A stretch of DNA of 64,000 bases from contig JBCCQH010000026.1 of assembly GCA_039024435.1 (NCBI GenBank), positions 8,625-72,624 of the forward strand. The letters run 5' to 3'. Position 1 is the first letter of the stretch, and each line of letters opens with the position of its first letter. The notes under the pieces were generated by a model. The model was not told the origin of the DNA. It saw nothing but the letters and a program-made list of their open reading frames with translations, and searched no databases. A program made the position numbers and the translations under genes. Positions 16,797 to 26,282 of the stretch are shown here, piece by piece. This DNA comes from JBCCQH01 sp039024435 (GTDB lineage Bacteria > Bacteroidota > Bacteroidia > J057 > JADKCL01).

Positions 16797-19790
16797 TCAG
16801 CGGGCGACTTGCAGTTTTCCTGCTTTGTGGCCGGCTTCCGTCGTGATGCGGTAGATGTAGATACCGTTCGGCATATCGCGCGTGTCGAAGTTCACGAATT
16901 GCGGGGTGTCAGCATCGACAACTCCGTGGAAGAGCGTAGAGATGCGGAGTCCCGTCATGCTGAAGAGTTCCACTTTGACCGGTCCGGCCTGTGGTGTACG
17001 GAATTTCACCGTCGCCTCGGCGCTGGTCGGGTTCGGATAAGCGATGATCTCCAGCTCGTTTTCGAAGGCGGCGATCGGTGCAGCCGGCTGGGTGCCTTTG
17101 TTCGGGGCACAGTTACCGACCTGAATGGTCTCACTGGCGCCAAACTGACCACCGGATGGGCTCGGAGTATTGACTCCGTCAAAGGTGACACTCCAGGTAC
17201 CATTGCCGAAGGCGCAGCACATGCCGTCCCCGAAGCTGTCGTCGATGCGGACCGCATAACAGCGGGTCGGATCGACACAGAACGTATCGGCAAAGGACTG
17301 CAAGTCATCGGTGAAGGTAAAGGCACGCGTGCCCACCGTCTGGTTGCTGTTCAGATCAACAATCTCCCAGCTCGTCTCCGAAGCAAAGTCGTCCGTGGTC
17401 ACGTTCACGACCAAGTCCACACAGGAAGGCGGAGCCGGTACGCTAGCATTGGTCGCGGTGCAGGTGTTGCCGCAGGGACCGAGGCTGTAACGCGGGTCGG
17501 CCAGCAGCGAGTCGACGTCCACCATTGCGGGATCCACACAGATGTTGGAGGTATCCGGCTTGTAGTGGAAAGAGGCCAAACCACCGGAACCAGCAAACTC
17601 TACTTCCATGCGGGTAACGCCTGGCTGGTTCACGTATACCGTCTGGGTCGAGTTGTTGCCCAGGTTCGGGATGCCTACACTGTTCGAGCCACCGTTGAAG
17701 GTCAGGACGGCGCCACTCGGGTTGCCATCGTCGGCGTCTACGATTACGACGTCGAGGATCGTGGTCGGGCAATCAAAATCGAAGATCAACTTGCCACCAC
17801 CGGCTTCATCATCCGGCACACAGAAGTCCTGTCCACCCGGACCGCAACCACGCTGATTGCGCTCCTGAACGATCAGAATCTTGCCGAGCGGGACATTGTT
17901 GGCACCCGGCTGGCCCAAGCGACCGCCGTTACCGATACCCGGTCCACCAAAGTCCATGTTCGGCGTACCCAAGTCAAAGTCACCACCACTCGGAACCGAG
18001 GAGTTGAAGATGACGGCGGCGTCCGGGCCACCTCCATTGTTCACCGCCGAGATGCGGACACCCCGGTTAGCGTATTGATTGGTGATCTCGCGACCGGCAG
18101 GCAGGAAGTTGCCGAAGCCATCGGTATCGAAGTCACAAAGCAGGATGCCAGAGCTTTGCGGCGTGCAGCAAAGTTCAACCCCACCGTTGCCACAGGAAAC
18201 GTCAAAGACGAGTACTTCAACCGAGGCGGTAGCTTCGCAACCGCGACCATCGGTGATCGTCACTGTGTAGGTCGTATTTGAATCCGGCTGGACCGCGATG
18301 GTAGAAGTAGAATCACCGTCGACCTGGAAGTAGATGTCGGGATCGCCGGCTGCGCTCCAGGTGTAGGAGAACGGGCCCACGCCGTCAGCGGTAGCCACCA
18401 GGAAGTTAGTGTCGGCCATGGCCGGTGCGTAACCGACATAACGGCTCTGGCATTCGCCCGCGTCTACACTCGGCAGAACGCCACCGCAGTCGATCAGGAT
18501 CAGGCTGCCACTCGTCGTAGTTGCACCCGCAAATCCATCTACTTGGATGTAGTAGGTACGGCCCGGGATCAAACAAGCAGCTTCAATGATACCACCGGAG
18601 AATAGGTTGGCGGTCGGGACGATATCGTCACCCGAATCATCGTTGGCAGCGATTTCGACAAACGTTGTAAAGTCGTTGCAATCGGTGGCATCCCAAAGAG
18701 CAACCTGCGAATCGAAGCCGTCGGCGACGATGGAGACACAACCCGAAGCCGGAGCCTGGAAAGTGAACCACACCGAGTTGTCCACGTCGAGTTCGAAGGA
18801 GCACCAGCCATCCTGGCTGTTGCAGGAAGCCAAACCAGTACCCGGACCCGGATTCGGCTCATTGGCCTGGGCGGTTGCGGTATTGTTGGCAAATGCAGTG
18901 CTGCCAAAGGTGACCGGCGTAGCGTTGCAAACGTCATCGTTCGGAATCGGATTCGGGCAGTCAATGAACAGGTCAAAGGTACCCGTGGAGGCACCAAATC
19001 CGTGAACCAGGATGTAGTAAATCTGGCCCGGAGTGGCAGAGAAGTTCACTTCCGACTGCAAGCCGCAGAAGTCGTCGTTGCCGGTGACACAGGTCAGGGC
19101 ACCACAACCGCCGGTGTAGACACTCAGCTTGGAGTCGTAGCTGGTATTGTTGCACAGCGAAGCCGTAACCAGTCCGGTGGGCGGGCCGATGAGTTGGTAC
19201 CAGACACCGGGAGAGGTATTCGTGGTCACGCAAGTACTGGCATTGTCGACAGTCGCGGCTACGGTGGTGCCGGAAATCGTTTGACCACAAGCGATCGGAG
19301 TGGCCGCCGCGCAAACATCGTTGGCCGGAGCCAGATTGGCCGTGGTAGTCAGGGTAAAGGTACCCGTATTGGCGCCAAAGCCGTGAACCAGGACATAATA
19401 AATGATGCCCGGAGTCGTGGCAAAGGTCACGCTGGACTGAAGGCCACAATCGTCGTCGTTGCCGTCAACGCAGACGAGGTTGCCGCAAGTTCCGGAAAAC
19501 ACCGAAAGCTTGGTGTCGTAACCGGTACTACCGCCGCAAGTCTCAACCGTCTGGATGTTGCCCGTACCCAGTACCGCCACCCATACCCCGGGAGCGGTGT
19601 TGGAGGTAGCGCAAGTACCCACGTTGTCAAAGGTCGCCCCGACGGTCGTAGACGTCAGCGAAGTGTTGTTGCTGATCAGAGGAGCAGCAGCACAGACATC
19701 CGAAGGAGTCTGGGCCATCACACTGAAGCTGGTCCCAAGCATCATGGCCAGGCAACAGAGTGCTGTATAAAAGTGTTGCAATGATTTCAT
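16797..19790 (-). CDS. Large secreted T9SS cargo protein
   Basis: 997 residues with a signal peptide (ending SVMAQ). Three related N-terminal modules of about 125 residues (about 30-430) each run DVC-A-A...VWV/WYQL...YDTKLSVF/YDSKLSVY...C..DD.CGLQS.V.F...PG..YYILVHGFG, a beta-sandwich arrangement resembling bacterial pre-peptidase or CUB-like domains. A PKD/SprB-like stretch follows (about 440-525), then a cysteine-rich middle and a final type A sorting domain (about 915-997: IIAYPNPTSAEATVKF, MPNGIYIYRI, KLQVAR) that marks it for T9SS export. Cysteines come in pairs, consistent with disulfides outside the cell. Probable surface adhesin or matrix protein; no enzyme motif is visible. Confidence 0.85.
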   Translation of the reverse strand: MKSLQHFYTALCCLAMMLGTSFSVMAQTPSDVCAAAPLISNNTSLTSTTVGATFDNVGTCATSNTAPGVWVAVLGTGNIQTVETCGGSTGYDTKLSVFSGTCGNLVCVDGNDDDCGLQSSVTFATTPGIIYYVLVHGFGANTGTFTLTTTANLAPANDVCAAATPIACGQTISGTTVAATVDNASTCVTTNTSPGVWYQLIGPPTGLVTASLCNNTSYDSKLSVYTGGCGALTCVTGNDDFCGLQSEVNFSATPGQIYYILVHGFGASTGTFDLFIDCPNPIPNDDVCNATPVTFGSTAFANNTATAQANEPNPGPGTGLASCNSQDGWCSFELDVDNSVWFTFQAPASGCVSIVADGFDSQVALWDATDCNDFTTFVEIAANDDSGDDIVPTANLFSGGIIEAACLIPGRTYYIQVDGFAGATTTSGSLILIDCGGVLPSVDAGECQSRYVGYAPAMADTNFLVATADGVGPFSYTWSAAGDPDIYFQVDGDSTSTIAVQPDSNTTYTVTITDGRGCEATASVEVLVFDVSCGNGGVELCCTPQSSGILLCDFDTDGFGNFLPAGREITNQYANRGVRISAVNNGGGPDAAVIFNSSVPSGGDFDLGTPNMDFGGPGIGNGGRLGQPGANNVPLGKILIVQERNQRGCGPGGQDFCVPDDEAGGGKLIFDFDCPTTILDVVIVDADDGNPSGAVLTFNGGSNSVGIPNLGNNSTQTVYVNQPGVTRMEVEFAGSGGLASFHYKPDTSNICVDPAMVDVDSLLADPRYSLGPCGNTCTATNASVPAPPSCVDLVVNVTTDDFASETSWEIVDLNSNQTVGTRAFTFTDDLQSFADTFCVDPTRCYAVRIDDSFGDGMCCAFGNGTWSVTFDGVNTPSPSGGQFGASETIQVGNCAPNKGTQPAAPIAAFENELEIIAYPNPTSAEATVKFRTPQAGPVKVELFSMTGLRISTLFHGVVDADTPQFVNFDTRDMPNGIYIYRITTEAGHKAGKLQVAR

Positions 19791-19831
19791 GATAAGTACA
19801 GTAGTTTAGTTGTCAAATTGGGAAACCGCTT

Positions 19832-20242
19832 CTATTCGATGTCAAAGTAAGCTTTCAATGCATCGTGCTCATCCTCTTCCTTGACTACAATCGTCACCCG
19901 ATTGGTGGTGTAGTCAGCAGAAACGGAGGAAACGCCAGGCTGGGCCTGGATCTTGTTTTCCAAAGCGACAGCGTCGTTCGAGGTAGGAATATTGTACCCC
20001 AACTGTACCGTATGCGTGGTGAATCCCGCATTTGTGTTTGATTCAACCAAAACATTGTCACCAATCTCAGTTCCGCGGGTAACGGAACGTTTCCAGGCAT
20101 CATACTGGTCCGGCCGCTGCGCGTTGTGCGCTTCTTTGGCCGCCTGTAAGCCAACATTCGTATTGCTCTGGGCGTGGGCGGTGAAGCATCCGCATCCAAG
20201 AATCAGAGCACCCCAAAAAGAAAGTAAAAATAGTTTTTTCAT
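19832..20242 (-). CDS. Small exported protein with a metal-binding-domain-like fold
   Basis: 136 residues from the ATG at 20242, chosen because MKKLFLLSFWGALILGCGCF is a normal signal sequence; an upstream start at 20305 would bury it. After a spacer, residues about 70-135 (VQLGYNIPTSNDAVALENKIQ, PGVSSVSADYTTNRVTIVVKEE, ALKAYFDIE) show the beta-alpha-beta-beta-alpha-beta spacing of heavy-metal-associated (HMA) domains, but without the CxxC metal site. The signal ends in a Cys-rich region, so a lipoprotein is possible. It lies 41 bases upstream of the large secreted protein gene, same strand, and may be co-transcribed with it. Function unknown. Confidence 0.65.
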   Translation of the reverse strand: MKKLFLLSFWGALILGCGCFTAHAQSNTNVGLQAAKEAHNAQRPDQYDAWKRSVTRGTEIGDNVLVESNTNAGFTTHTVQLGYNIPTSNDAVALENKIQAQPGVSSVSADYTTNRVTIVVKEEDEHDALKAYFDIE

Positions 20243-20859
20243 GGGAAAAAATCTGTTGATGAAATAATAGGACCTATCTGTCCGGATAAAGCATAAACCT
20301 ATCAATCCCGGTGGTCAAAAAGTGGTCACCAGGATAATACTATATGGGGCGCAAAATGCGCCGATAAATCTTTAAAGATCTGCTATTGCTGATCGATTTT
20401 GGGAATTGTATTCGCTTTAATTACTTGAGAAATTGTTGATTTAATGCAATATACCGAATCATTGAGTGAACCTCAAGGATTTAGCGGTTGCGGACCTTGG
20501 ACGCCTGCGGACTTTGCCGGGGATGGCCCTGCGTATTGTACCTGTGTTAGGATGCATATTTCTGGAAAAATCCACAACCGTTCCCAGAATATCTCGGATT
20601 AACGTTTAGAATTAGTCTACGAACCTTTTTCACACCTTGCGAATATTTAGAATTTTCTTACTCTTTATTTTACTTATTTTTTCTTTCAACAAATGAAGAA
20701 ACCCGATAATTGTGGTTCGTTTTTCCTGAGAATCTGTGGTTTAGCCCAACCGATCAGTCGTTAGGTTTCTTACCCGGCTTCACATCTCGCCCAGAACCAA
20801 GTAGCGCTCACTTTTCCACCTATTCGGAGATCGGCTCGCCTCAAGCTCCATCGCTGGTT
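20243..20859. other. Intergenic stretch with two palindromes
   Basis: No supported gene. About 100 bases upstream of the small exported protein gene are GGCGCA-AAA-TGCGCC (20348-20362) and, six bases on, the perfect 12-base palindrome ATCTTTAAAGAT (20368-20379), a possible operator pair. The rest (20400-20700) is AT-rich and featureless to my eye. A 101-codon plus-strand frame at 20710-21015 runs into the repeat element and is rejected. Confidence 0.45.
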
Positions 20860-21027
20860 CTAAGCGGCGGTTTAAATTTAATGCTGCGATTTTGCTGTGG
20901 CAGCTTTATCTGCCCCTTCAGCTATTTGCTCGCCCACAGCTCGGGCTATGGACTCCAAAATGAGCTTCGATGGACAAAAAGATCTGCGCTAGCAAATTTC
21001 ACAAACCAAGTTTAAACCGCCCCTAAG
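20860..21027 (+). repeat. MITE-like palindromic element, complete copy
   Basis: The terminal inverted repeat GGCGGTTTAAA (20866-20876) and TTTAAACCGCC (21011-21021) is perfect; with CTAAG-type outer bases it extends to about 17 positions. Inside, TTTGCTGTGGCAG and CTGCGCTAGCAAA-like arms pair, and the centre is a hairpin (CCACAGC-TCGG-GCTATGG). The same sequence, reverse-complemented and about 85 percent identical by eye, begins at 63860 and runs off the right edge. It encodes nothing. Short length, terminal repeats and dispersed copies fit a miniature inverted-repeat element mobilised by a transposase elsewhere in the genome. Confidence 0.75.
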
Positions 21028-21056
21028 GTGGTTCTTCCCCCCTGCCCTACACAGTA

Positions 21057-21086
21057 CCGCCCCCCACACCAGCGTGCGGGGGGCGG
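21057..21086 (-). terminator. GC-rich hairpin after the PKD-repeat gene
   Basis: CCGCCCCCC-A-CAC-CAGC-GTG-C-GGGGGGCGG forms a 12-pair stem 25 bases beyond the stop codon of the 1645-residue protein gene on the minus strand. There is no T-run, so it may act as a Rho-independent terminator only weakly or as a 3'-end stabiliser. Confidence 0.55.
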
Positions 21087-21111
21087 AAATATCATTCGAT
21101 GATTCAGCTTC

Positions 21112-24100
21112 TTATTGCTTCACCAAATTGCGGTAGAGCTTGTGCTCGCCAGCGGTGATTTCCAAGATGTAGGTTCCATTCGCAAATTGTCGCAGGTCAA
21201 TCTCCCCGCGGTAGACGCCCATCTTCCGACCGGCATCCACGAAGGCAACCTCCTGCCCCAAGGTATTCGTTACCTTGAATGCAAGATCCATCGCCTTGGG
21301 CAGTTCAGCTTCGATGCTGAACAGGCCACTGCCCGGGTTCGGATATACCTGGAGCGAACCCCGGATGAGGTCTTCCTCGTCCGTCGCTACCGAAGTCACC
21401 GTGATAAATTCACAAGTATCGGCAGTCCCACAACTGTTGGTCACCGTCAGGCACACGTAGAACTGACCGGCAAAAATGTAGGCGTGGGTCGGGTTTTGGA
21501 CCGTATCCGTGCCACCATCACCGAAATCCCAGAACCAAGTGGTCGGATTGTCGAGCGAGTTGTCGGTGAAGTTCACCACGCCCGTACCATTGCTGAAGCT
21601 GAAGCTCGGCGTGGGCGTGTTACAAGTGATTACTACGTTTTGGCAGGTGGTATTGCTGCCGCAGAAGTTGGTTACCGTCAGGCAGACCGTATAGATTCCG
21701 GTCGACGTGTACGTGTGCGTCGGGCTGGCCATGGTTGAAGTATTGCCATCGCCAAAGTCCCAGGCGTAGCTTTGGGCCAGGATGGACACATCGTTGAAGG
21801 CCGCAACCGAGTTTGTCACCTGAACCGTATAGCCCGCCGAAGGATTAACGCAGGTGATTTCAACCACGTCACAGAAAGTATCGGTACCGCAAGAATTGGT
21901 CACGATCAAGCAGGCGGTGTAGCTGCCCGGACCCGCGTAGATGTGCTGCGGATTGGCGGCAGTCGAAGTATTGCCATCCCCAAAGTCCCAAGAGAAGGCC
22001 GTGGAATTGGTCGACGCCTGGTTGGTGAAGTTTACAATACTGTCGCTACTGACATTGAAGCTGTAATTGGCTTCCGGTGGCACACAGGTAATGATCACGG
22101 GCTGGCAAATGGTGTCCGAACCACAAATACTCGACGAAATCAAGCACACCGTAAAGGTGTCGGTCGTCTGGTAGGTGTACGTCGGATTTTGCATCATCGA
22201 GGTGTTGCCATCACCGAAGTCCCACATCCAGGCGGTCGCTCCTGCCGTGGACAGGTCCGTGAAATTCACAATCGGACCCGTAGTCAAGAAGTTAAATGCG
22301 GCCGAGGGAGCCGGACAACCCACCGTGACCGAATCACAGAACAGATTGGCCCCGCAAGCATTCACCGCCGAAAGGCAAACCTGATACGTACCCGGAGCCG
22401 GGTAGGTATAAGACGGATTGTTCTGAATCGAAGTACCCGAACCATCCCCGAAGTCCCACTGCCAACCCGTCGGATTGTTGGTGCTGAGGTCGGTGAAGTT
22501 CACCGTCAGGTTATTCGCACTAAAGCTGTAAAGCGAGGTCGGAACCGGACAGTTGGCATTTACCGTCTGACAGATGGTATCTGCCCCGCAACTGTTCAGC
22601 GTCGTCAGGCACACCAGGTAAGTCCCGGTGTTGGCGTAGGTGTGGGCGGGGTTCTGCTGGGTCGAGGTATTCCCGTCGCCAAAGTCCCAGAACCAAGCCG
22701 TCGGGCTACCTGTCGTCCCGTCTTGGAAGTTGAACGCCAGATTCACACTCGTGAAACTAAAGTTCCCGTTCGGAACCGGGCAATTGATATTGATCACCGT
22801 ACAAGTTTGGGCCGATCCACACGCATTGGTCGCCGTCAGGCATACCTGATAGGTGCCCCCTTGCGTATAGGTGTGGGTCGGGCTTTGCTGGGTTGAGGTG
22901 TTCCCGTCCCCAAAGTCCCACAGCCAGCTCGTCGGTGAATTGGTAGACTGATCGACAAAACTTGTGGTCAGACCACTGGTGGTATTGTTAAAGGATGTCG
23001 CGGGTAGTGGACAGTTCACCAGCACCGTTTGACAAGTGGAATCCGTACCGCAAATGCTGGAAACGGTCAGGCACACCGTATACGATCCCGCCTGCGCGTA
23101 GACGTGAGAGGGGTTTTGTGCGGTCGACGTATTGCCGTCGCCGAAGTCCCAGAGCCAGTTCGTGGGCGCATTGGTAGACTGGTCCACAAACGTCACCGTC
23201 AAATTCGTCTGGGAAAGTACATTGTAAGCCGCGATGGGCGAATTACAACCGCTGACGACGGTATCGCATATTGTATCCGCACCGCAAGTACTCGAAGCAA
23301 TCAGGCAAACGATAAAAGTATCCGCCGTGGCATAAGTGTGGGTCGGATTTTGCAGGGTCGACGTGTTGCCATCGCCGAAGTCCCAGGCCCAACTGGTCGG
23401 GAGATTCGAACTTTGGTCGGTAAAGGTGACCACCTGTCCCGTCGTACTGAAGGTAAATCCAGCGATGGGAATCGGACAACCGATAATCACGGTGGCGCAC
23501 GTCGAGTCACTGCTACAACTGTCGGTAACGGTCAGACATACCGTGTACACCCCGGCTTGCGCGTAGGTGTGGAAGGTATTTGGCTGGCCCACGGTGGGCG
23601 GAGAGCCATCGCCCCAGTCGTAGATCCAGTTCGTCGGAGTACCGGTGCTCTGGTCGAGGACGCCGATCTGCAAACCAATCACGGTATCCTGGAAAGCAGC
23701 CACCAGCGGCGGACAAGCAATGGTCACCGAATTGCAAGTGGAGTCGGTCCCACAGGAATCGGTAACCGTCAGACAAACCGTGTAAGTCCCTTGTTGCCCG
23801 TAAGTATGGATCGGATTCTGAGTGGTCGAGGTGCTCCCGTCGCCGAAGTCCCAGAACCAAGTGTTGATCGGGGTCGTCCCCGTAGATTGATCGGTAAAAG
23901 TTGCGGTCAGGTTGCTGACCGAAGAGGTAAAGGCCGCGGAGGGCGGTGGACATCCGCCCGAAACGGTGACCGTTTGACACGTCGTATCCGAACAGGTGCC
24001 GTTGAAAGCGACCAGACATACCGTGTAGGTGCCCGAAGCCGCATAGGTGTGGGTGGGGCTTTGCTGGGTCGAGGTGTTCCCGTCGCCGAAGTCCCAGGCC

Positions 24101-26049
24101 CATCCATTGGCGCCGAGCGATTGGTCGGTAAAGTTGGCGGTGAGCCCGGAGGCCGACTGGTTAAAGTCGGCCTCGACCGCTTGGACCACAAAGATGCCCA
24201 ATGAGACCTGCAAGCCCCAACTGAGCGTATCATCAAAGGGTACCCAGGTTGTTCCCCCGGAAAAGAGTTCCCAAGCCGTGGCCGGAACGGTTTGGCCCTG
24301 GCTGTTGGTAACCAAACCGACCGTGTCTCCCGGCTGATAGATCAGTTGGAAGCCCACGTAGAAGTTGCCGTTGGTGGAAATCGTATTCGGGAACGTGACG
24401 GAGGTGAGAGCACCCGAAGTATCGATCTGGCTGAAAAACACATCTTGCGTCGCCAGTACGGCTCCCGGAGTCCCACCGGTCCCGGTCGCATCCCAGACGG
24501 TCGCGATGATGCGGGAAGTGTTCGGCGTGGGCGATTCTTTCGAGCCAAAGAAATACAGGGCTTCATTAAAGGCAAACGGGCCCGGCAGGTTAAACCGTTC
24601 GGCTTTGGCGCTGTCGAGGAAGCCATTGTGCCCCGCAACAAAGCCGCCATTCGGAGAGGTAAACAGGGCGGCATTGCCGCTGATATTCGTGAAGGTATCG
24701 CAGTTCGCCGCCGGCAGGTTACCGACCAACACCGACTGGCAAGTGGTATCCGCCCCGCATTGGTTCGCCGCAATCAAGCAGACCGTGTAGACCCCGCCCG
24801 CCGCGTAGGTGTGGGTGGGGTTTTGCAGGGTCGACGTATTGCCGTCGCCAAAGTCCCACAGCCACCCGACGGCCGCCGGCGTGGAAGCATCGGTAAAGGT
24901 CGCAGTCAGGCCAGCATTCGTGTAGGTGTAGTTCGCGGTGATGGCCGATCCCGGAGCCACGATCATCGAGCCAGTCGCCGTACTGGCGCATTGGACCCGC
25001 CACCCGAACATCGAGTCGACCAGGGTGACCGTGTAGCTGCCCATCATCGTGTAGGTGTGGGTGGCGTTGATCACGTTGGCGACCGGTGAGCCGTCACCGT
25101 AGTCCCAGTCGTAGCTGGCTTCCGGAACGCCCTGGAATGCCGCCTGGTTGTACATCCGATTTTGCAATATCGGGGAGGACTGATCCAGAAACGCCGCCGG
25201 AATGTTCGGGCAAGCCGTCGCCGGATTCGGAAGGAAGTTGGCGGTAACATCGTAGGTCGCGTGCGGGAACAGCAAGACGTCAGCGTCAAAGGGATTCGGC
25301 CCGACGTTCAATTCGTAGCCGTGCAGCCAACCGGAAACTGCGCCCAGGTAGACCATCCCCAACCATTCTTGCAACCCGTCCCGGGGCGTAGCCGTGTAAT
25401 CGTTGGTTACCATGCCGCAGTTGATCGACGACAGGTTCTCCACCGTGATCACGTAGGGAGCGTTGACCGTGACGGGGGTCCAGGATACACTCTTTTCCAG
25501 TGCTGCGAGGCTCCCGCCAAAAAAGTTGGAGTCAATGGTGATCGTGGCCGTGGCCAAAGGAGCCCCCGTGGGCAAGGAGTCCAGCCCCGCATTGAAGAGG
25601 CGACAGGTCAGGGTCACTTGCTGATTGGTGGCAGAGTCGACCCAGGAATAAAAGGTCATCCCGCTCACCGTGATCGGTTGAGGAGCATCGTAGTATTGCC
25701 CAAACGCTACCGAGTCCGAATAATTCAAAATGTTCAGGCCAGTTGCTTTGCCCAGAGGATACTGGACGGTATCCGGGCCACAGAGGGCCGATGTCAAAGC
25801 AGCCGGGTGGTTGCCCGCGGTGGCGGTTCCGAGCCGCACTTGTGCATCGCAAACCTGCATCCCGGTAATGTCGTGCATGGGAACGGCGATCCGTTCCGCA
25901 CTGGGTGCAGCCAGGCGATTGGTGTTTTCGGTTGCGTGGGTCGGCGCCATCTCCACCGCCCGCCGCGCGAACGAGGTCGATTGCGCCTGCGCCCAAACGG
26001 CCGAACAGACAAACAAGAGCGGCAATAGCCAACGTAAATTTCTCCTCAT
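21112..26049 (-). CDS. Giant PKD-repeat secreted protein with T9SS sorting domain
   Basis: 1645 residues with a signal peptide (ending VWAQAQ). An N-terminal beta domain (about 60-275, including VSGMTFYSWVDSATNQQVTLTC) precedes two PKD domains (first DYGDGSPV, second WLWDFGDGNTST), then a second 190-residue beta domain, then twelve more PKD domains, each with a W-x-WDFGDGxTST core and a YTVCL-like strand, about 85 residues apart: fourteen in all. The tail (LQVYPNPGSGLFSIE, FANGTYILEIT, LYRNLVKQ) is a type A sorting domain. PKD strings act as spacers in surface adhesins and gliding adhesins such as SprB, and this protein is probably a stalk-like T9SS-exported adhesin. No catalytic motif is visible. 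Confidence 0.92.
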   Translation of the reverse strand: MRRNLRWLLPLLFVCSAVWAQAQSTSFARRAVEMAPTHATENTNRLAAPSAERIAVPMHDITGMQVCDAQVRLGTATAGNHPAALTSALCGPDTVQYPLGKATGLNILNYSDSVAFGQYYDAPQPITVSGMTFYSWVDSATNQQVTLTCRLFNAGLDSLPTGAPLATATITIDSNFFGGSLAALEKSVSWTPVTVNAPYVITVENLSSINCGMVTNDYTATPRDGLQEWLGMVYLGAVSGWLHGYELNVGPNPFDADVLLFPHATYDVTANFLPNPATACPNIPAAFLDQSSPILQNRMYNQAAFQGVPEASYDWDYGDGSPVANVINATHTYTMMGSYTVTLVDSMFGWRVQCASTATGSMIVAPGSAITANYTYTNAGLTATFTDASTPAAVGWLWDFGDGNTSTLQNPTHTYAAGGVYTVCLIAANQCGADTTCQSVLVGNLPAANCDTFTNISGNAALFTSPNGGFVAGHNGFLDSAKAERFNLPGPFAFNEALYFFGSKESPTPNTSRIIATVWDATGTGGTPGAVLATQDVFFSQIDTSGALTSVTFPNTISTNGNFYVGFQLIYQPGDTVGLVTNSQGQTVPATAWELFSGGTTWVPFDDTLSWGLQVSLGIFVVQAVEADFNQSASGLTANFTDQSLGANGWAWDFGDGNTSTQQSPTHTYAASGTYTVCLVAFNGTCSDTTCQTVTVSGGCPPPSAAFTSSVSNLTATFTDQSTGTTPINTWFWDFGDGSTSTTQNPIHTYGQQGTYTVCLTVTDSCGTDSTCNSVTIACPPLVAAFQDTVIGLQIGVLDQSTGTPTNWIYDWGDGSPPTVGQPNTFHTYAQAGVYTVCLTVTDSCSSDSTCATVIIGCPIPIAGFTFSTTGQVVTFTDQSSNLPTSWAWDFGDGNTSTLQNPTHTYATADTFIVCLIASSTCGADTICDTVVSGCNSPIAAYNVLSQTNLTVTFVDQSTNAPTNWLWDFGDGNTSTAQNPSHVYAQAGSYTVCLTVSSICGTDSTCQTVLVNCPLPATSFNNTTSGLTTSFVDQSTNSPTSWLWDFGDGNTSTQQSPTHTYTQGGTYQVCLTATNACGSAQTCTVININCPVPNGNFSFTSVNLAFNFQDGTTGSPTAWFWDFGDGNTSTQQNPAHTYANTGTYLVCLTTLNSCGADTICQTVNANCPVPTSLYSFSANNLTVNFTDLSTNNPTGWQWDFGDGSGTSIQNNPSYTYPAPGTYQVCLSAVNACGANLFCDSVTVGCPAPSAAFNFLTTGPIVNFTDLSTAGATAWMWDFGDGNTSMMQNPTYTYQTTDTFTVCLISSSICGSDTICQPVIITCVPPEANYSFNVSSDSIVNFTNQASTNSTAFSWDFGDGNTSTAANPQHIYAGPGSYTACLIVTNSCGTDTFCDVVEITCVNPSAGYTVQVTNSVAAFNDVSILAQSYAWDFGDGNTSTMASPTHTYTSTGIYTVCLTVTNFCGSNTTCQNVVITCNTPTPSFSFSNGTGVVNFTDNSLDNPTTWFWDFGDGGTDTVQNPTHAYIFAGQFYVCLTVTNSCGTADTCEFITVTSVATDEEDLIRGSLQVYPNPGSGLFSIEAELPKAMDLAFKVTNTLGQEVAFVDAGRKMGVYRGEIDLRQFANGTYILEITAGEHKLYRNLVKQ
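21470..25130. repeat. Tandem PKD-domain coding repeats
   Basis: Within the giant gene, units of about 255-270 bases recur fourteen times, with the most conserved DNA around the WDFGDGNTST core (on the plus strand seen as blocks such as GTTGCCATCGCCAAAGTCCC). The second and third units are separated by a non-repeat domain of about 190 residues. These repeats are prone to unequal recombination and to assembly collapse, so the copy number in the living strain may differ. Confidence 0.85.
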
Positions 26050-26223
26050 GGTGTGTAATTATTGCTTCAAGGTTCCGGTAGTTGATTTCTGTCTGGAATG
26101 AACCGGTAATTCTCGCATTGAATTTATTTCAATTATGGGTAATAACCAAAGCAATCTGTCGGCGAGCAAAGCATTAAAATCAAATTGCGGCCGCAGGTTT
26201 CTTCGGTGAGGTCCACAATGTGG

Positions 26224-26258
26224 CCGCCCCAATTCCGGAAGATCCGGAATTGGGGCGG
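26224..26258 (-). terminator. Perfect 15-pair hairpin after the DUF4197 gene
   Basis: CCGCCCCAATTCCGG, loop AAGAT, CCGGAATTGGGGCGG: fifteen pairs without a mismatch, 25 bases beyond the stop codon at 26283. No strong T-run follows on the minus strand. Confidence 0.6.
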
Positions 26259-26282
26259 TTGATCGCGGGGCATGACTTGGGA

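Noticed and set aside
16809..18281. 490-codon antisense frame inside the 997-residue secreted protein gene
   Set aside because: Same reason as above; the sense strand encodes a signal peptide, repeats and sorting domain.
20710..21015. 101-codon plus-strand frame
   Set aside because: It lies mostly on the MITE-like element, whose sequence repeats in inverted form at the window edge, so it is not selected as protein.
21470..25130. Tandem repeats that look like a CRISPR or satellite at first glance
   Set aside because: The unit is about 260 bases, in frame and encodes PKD domains; there are no short identical repeats with unique spacers.
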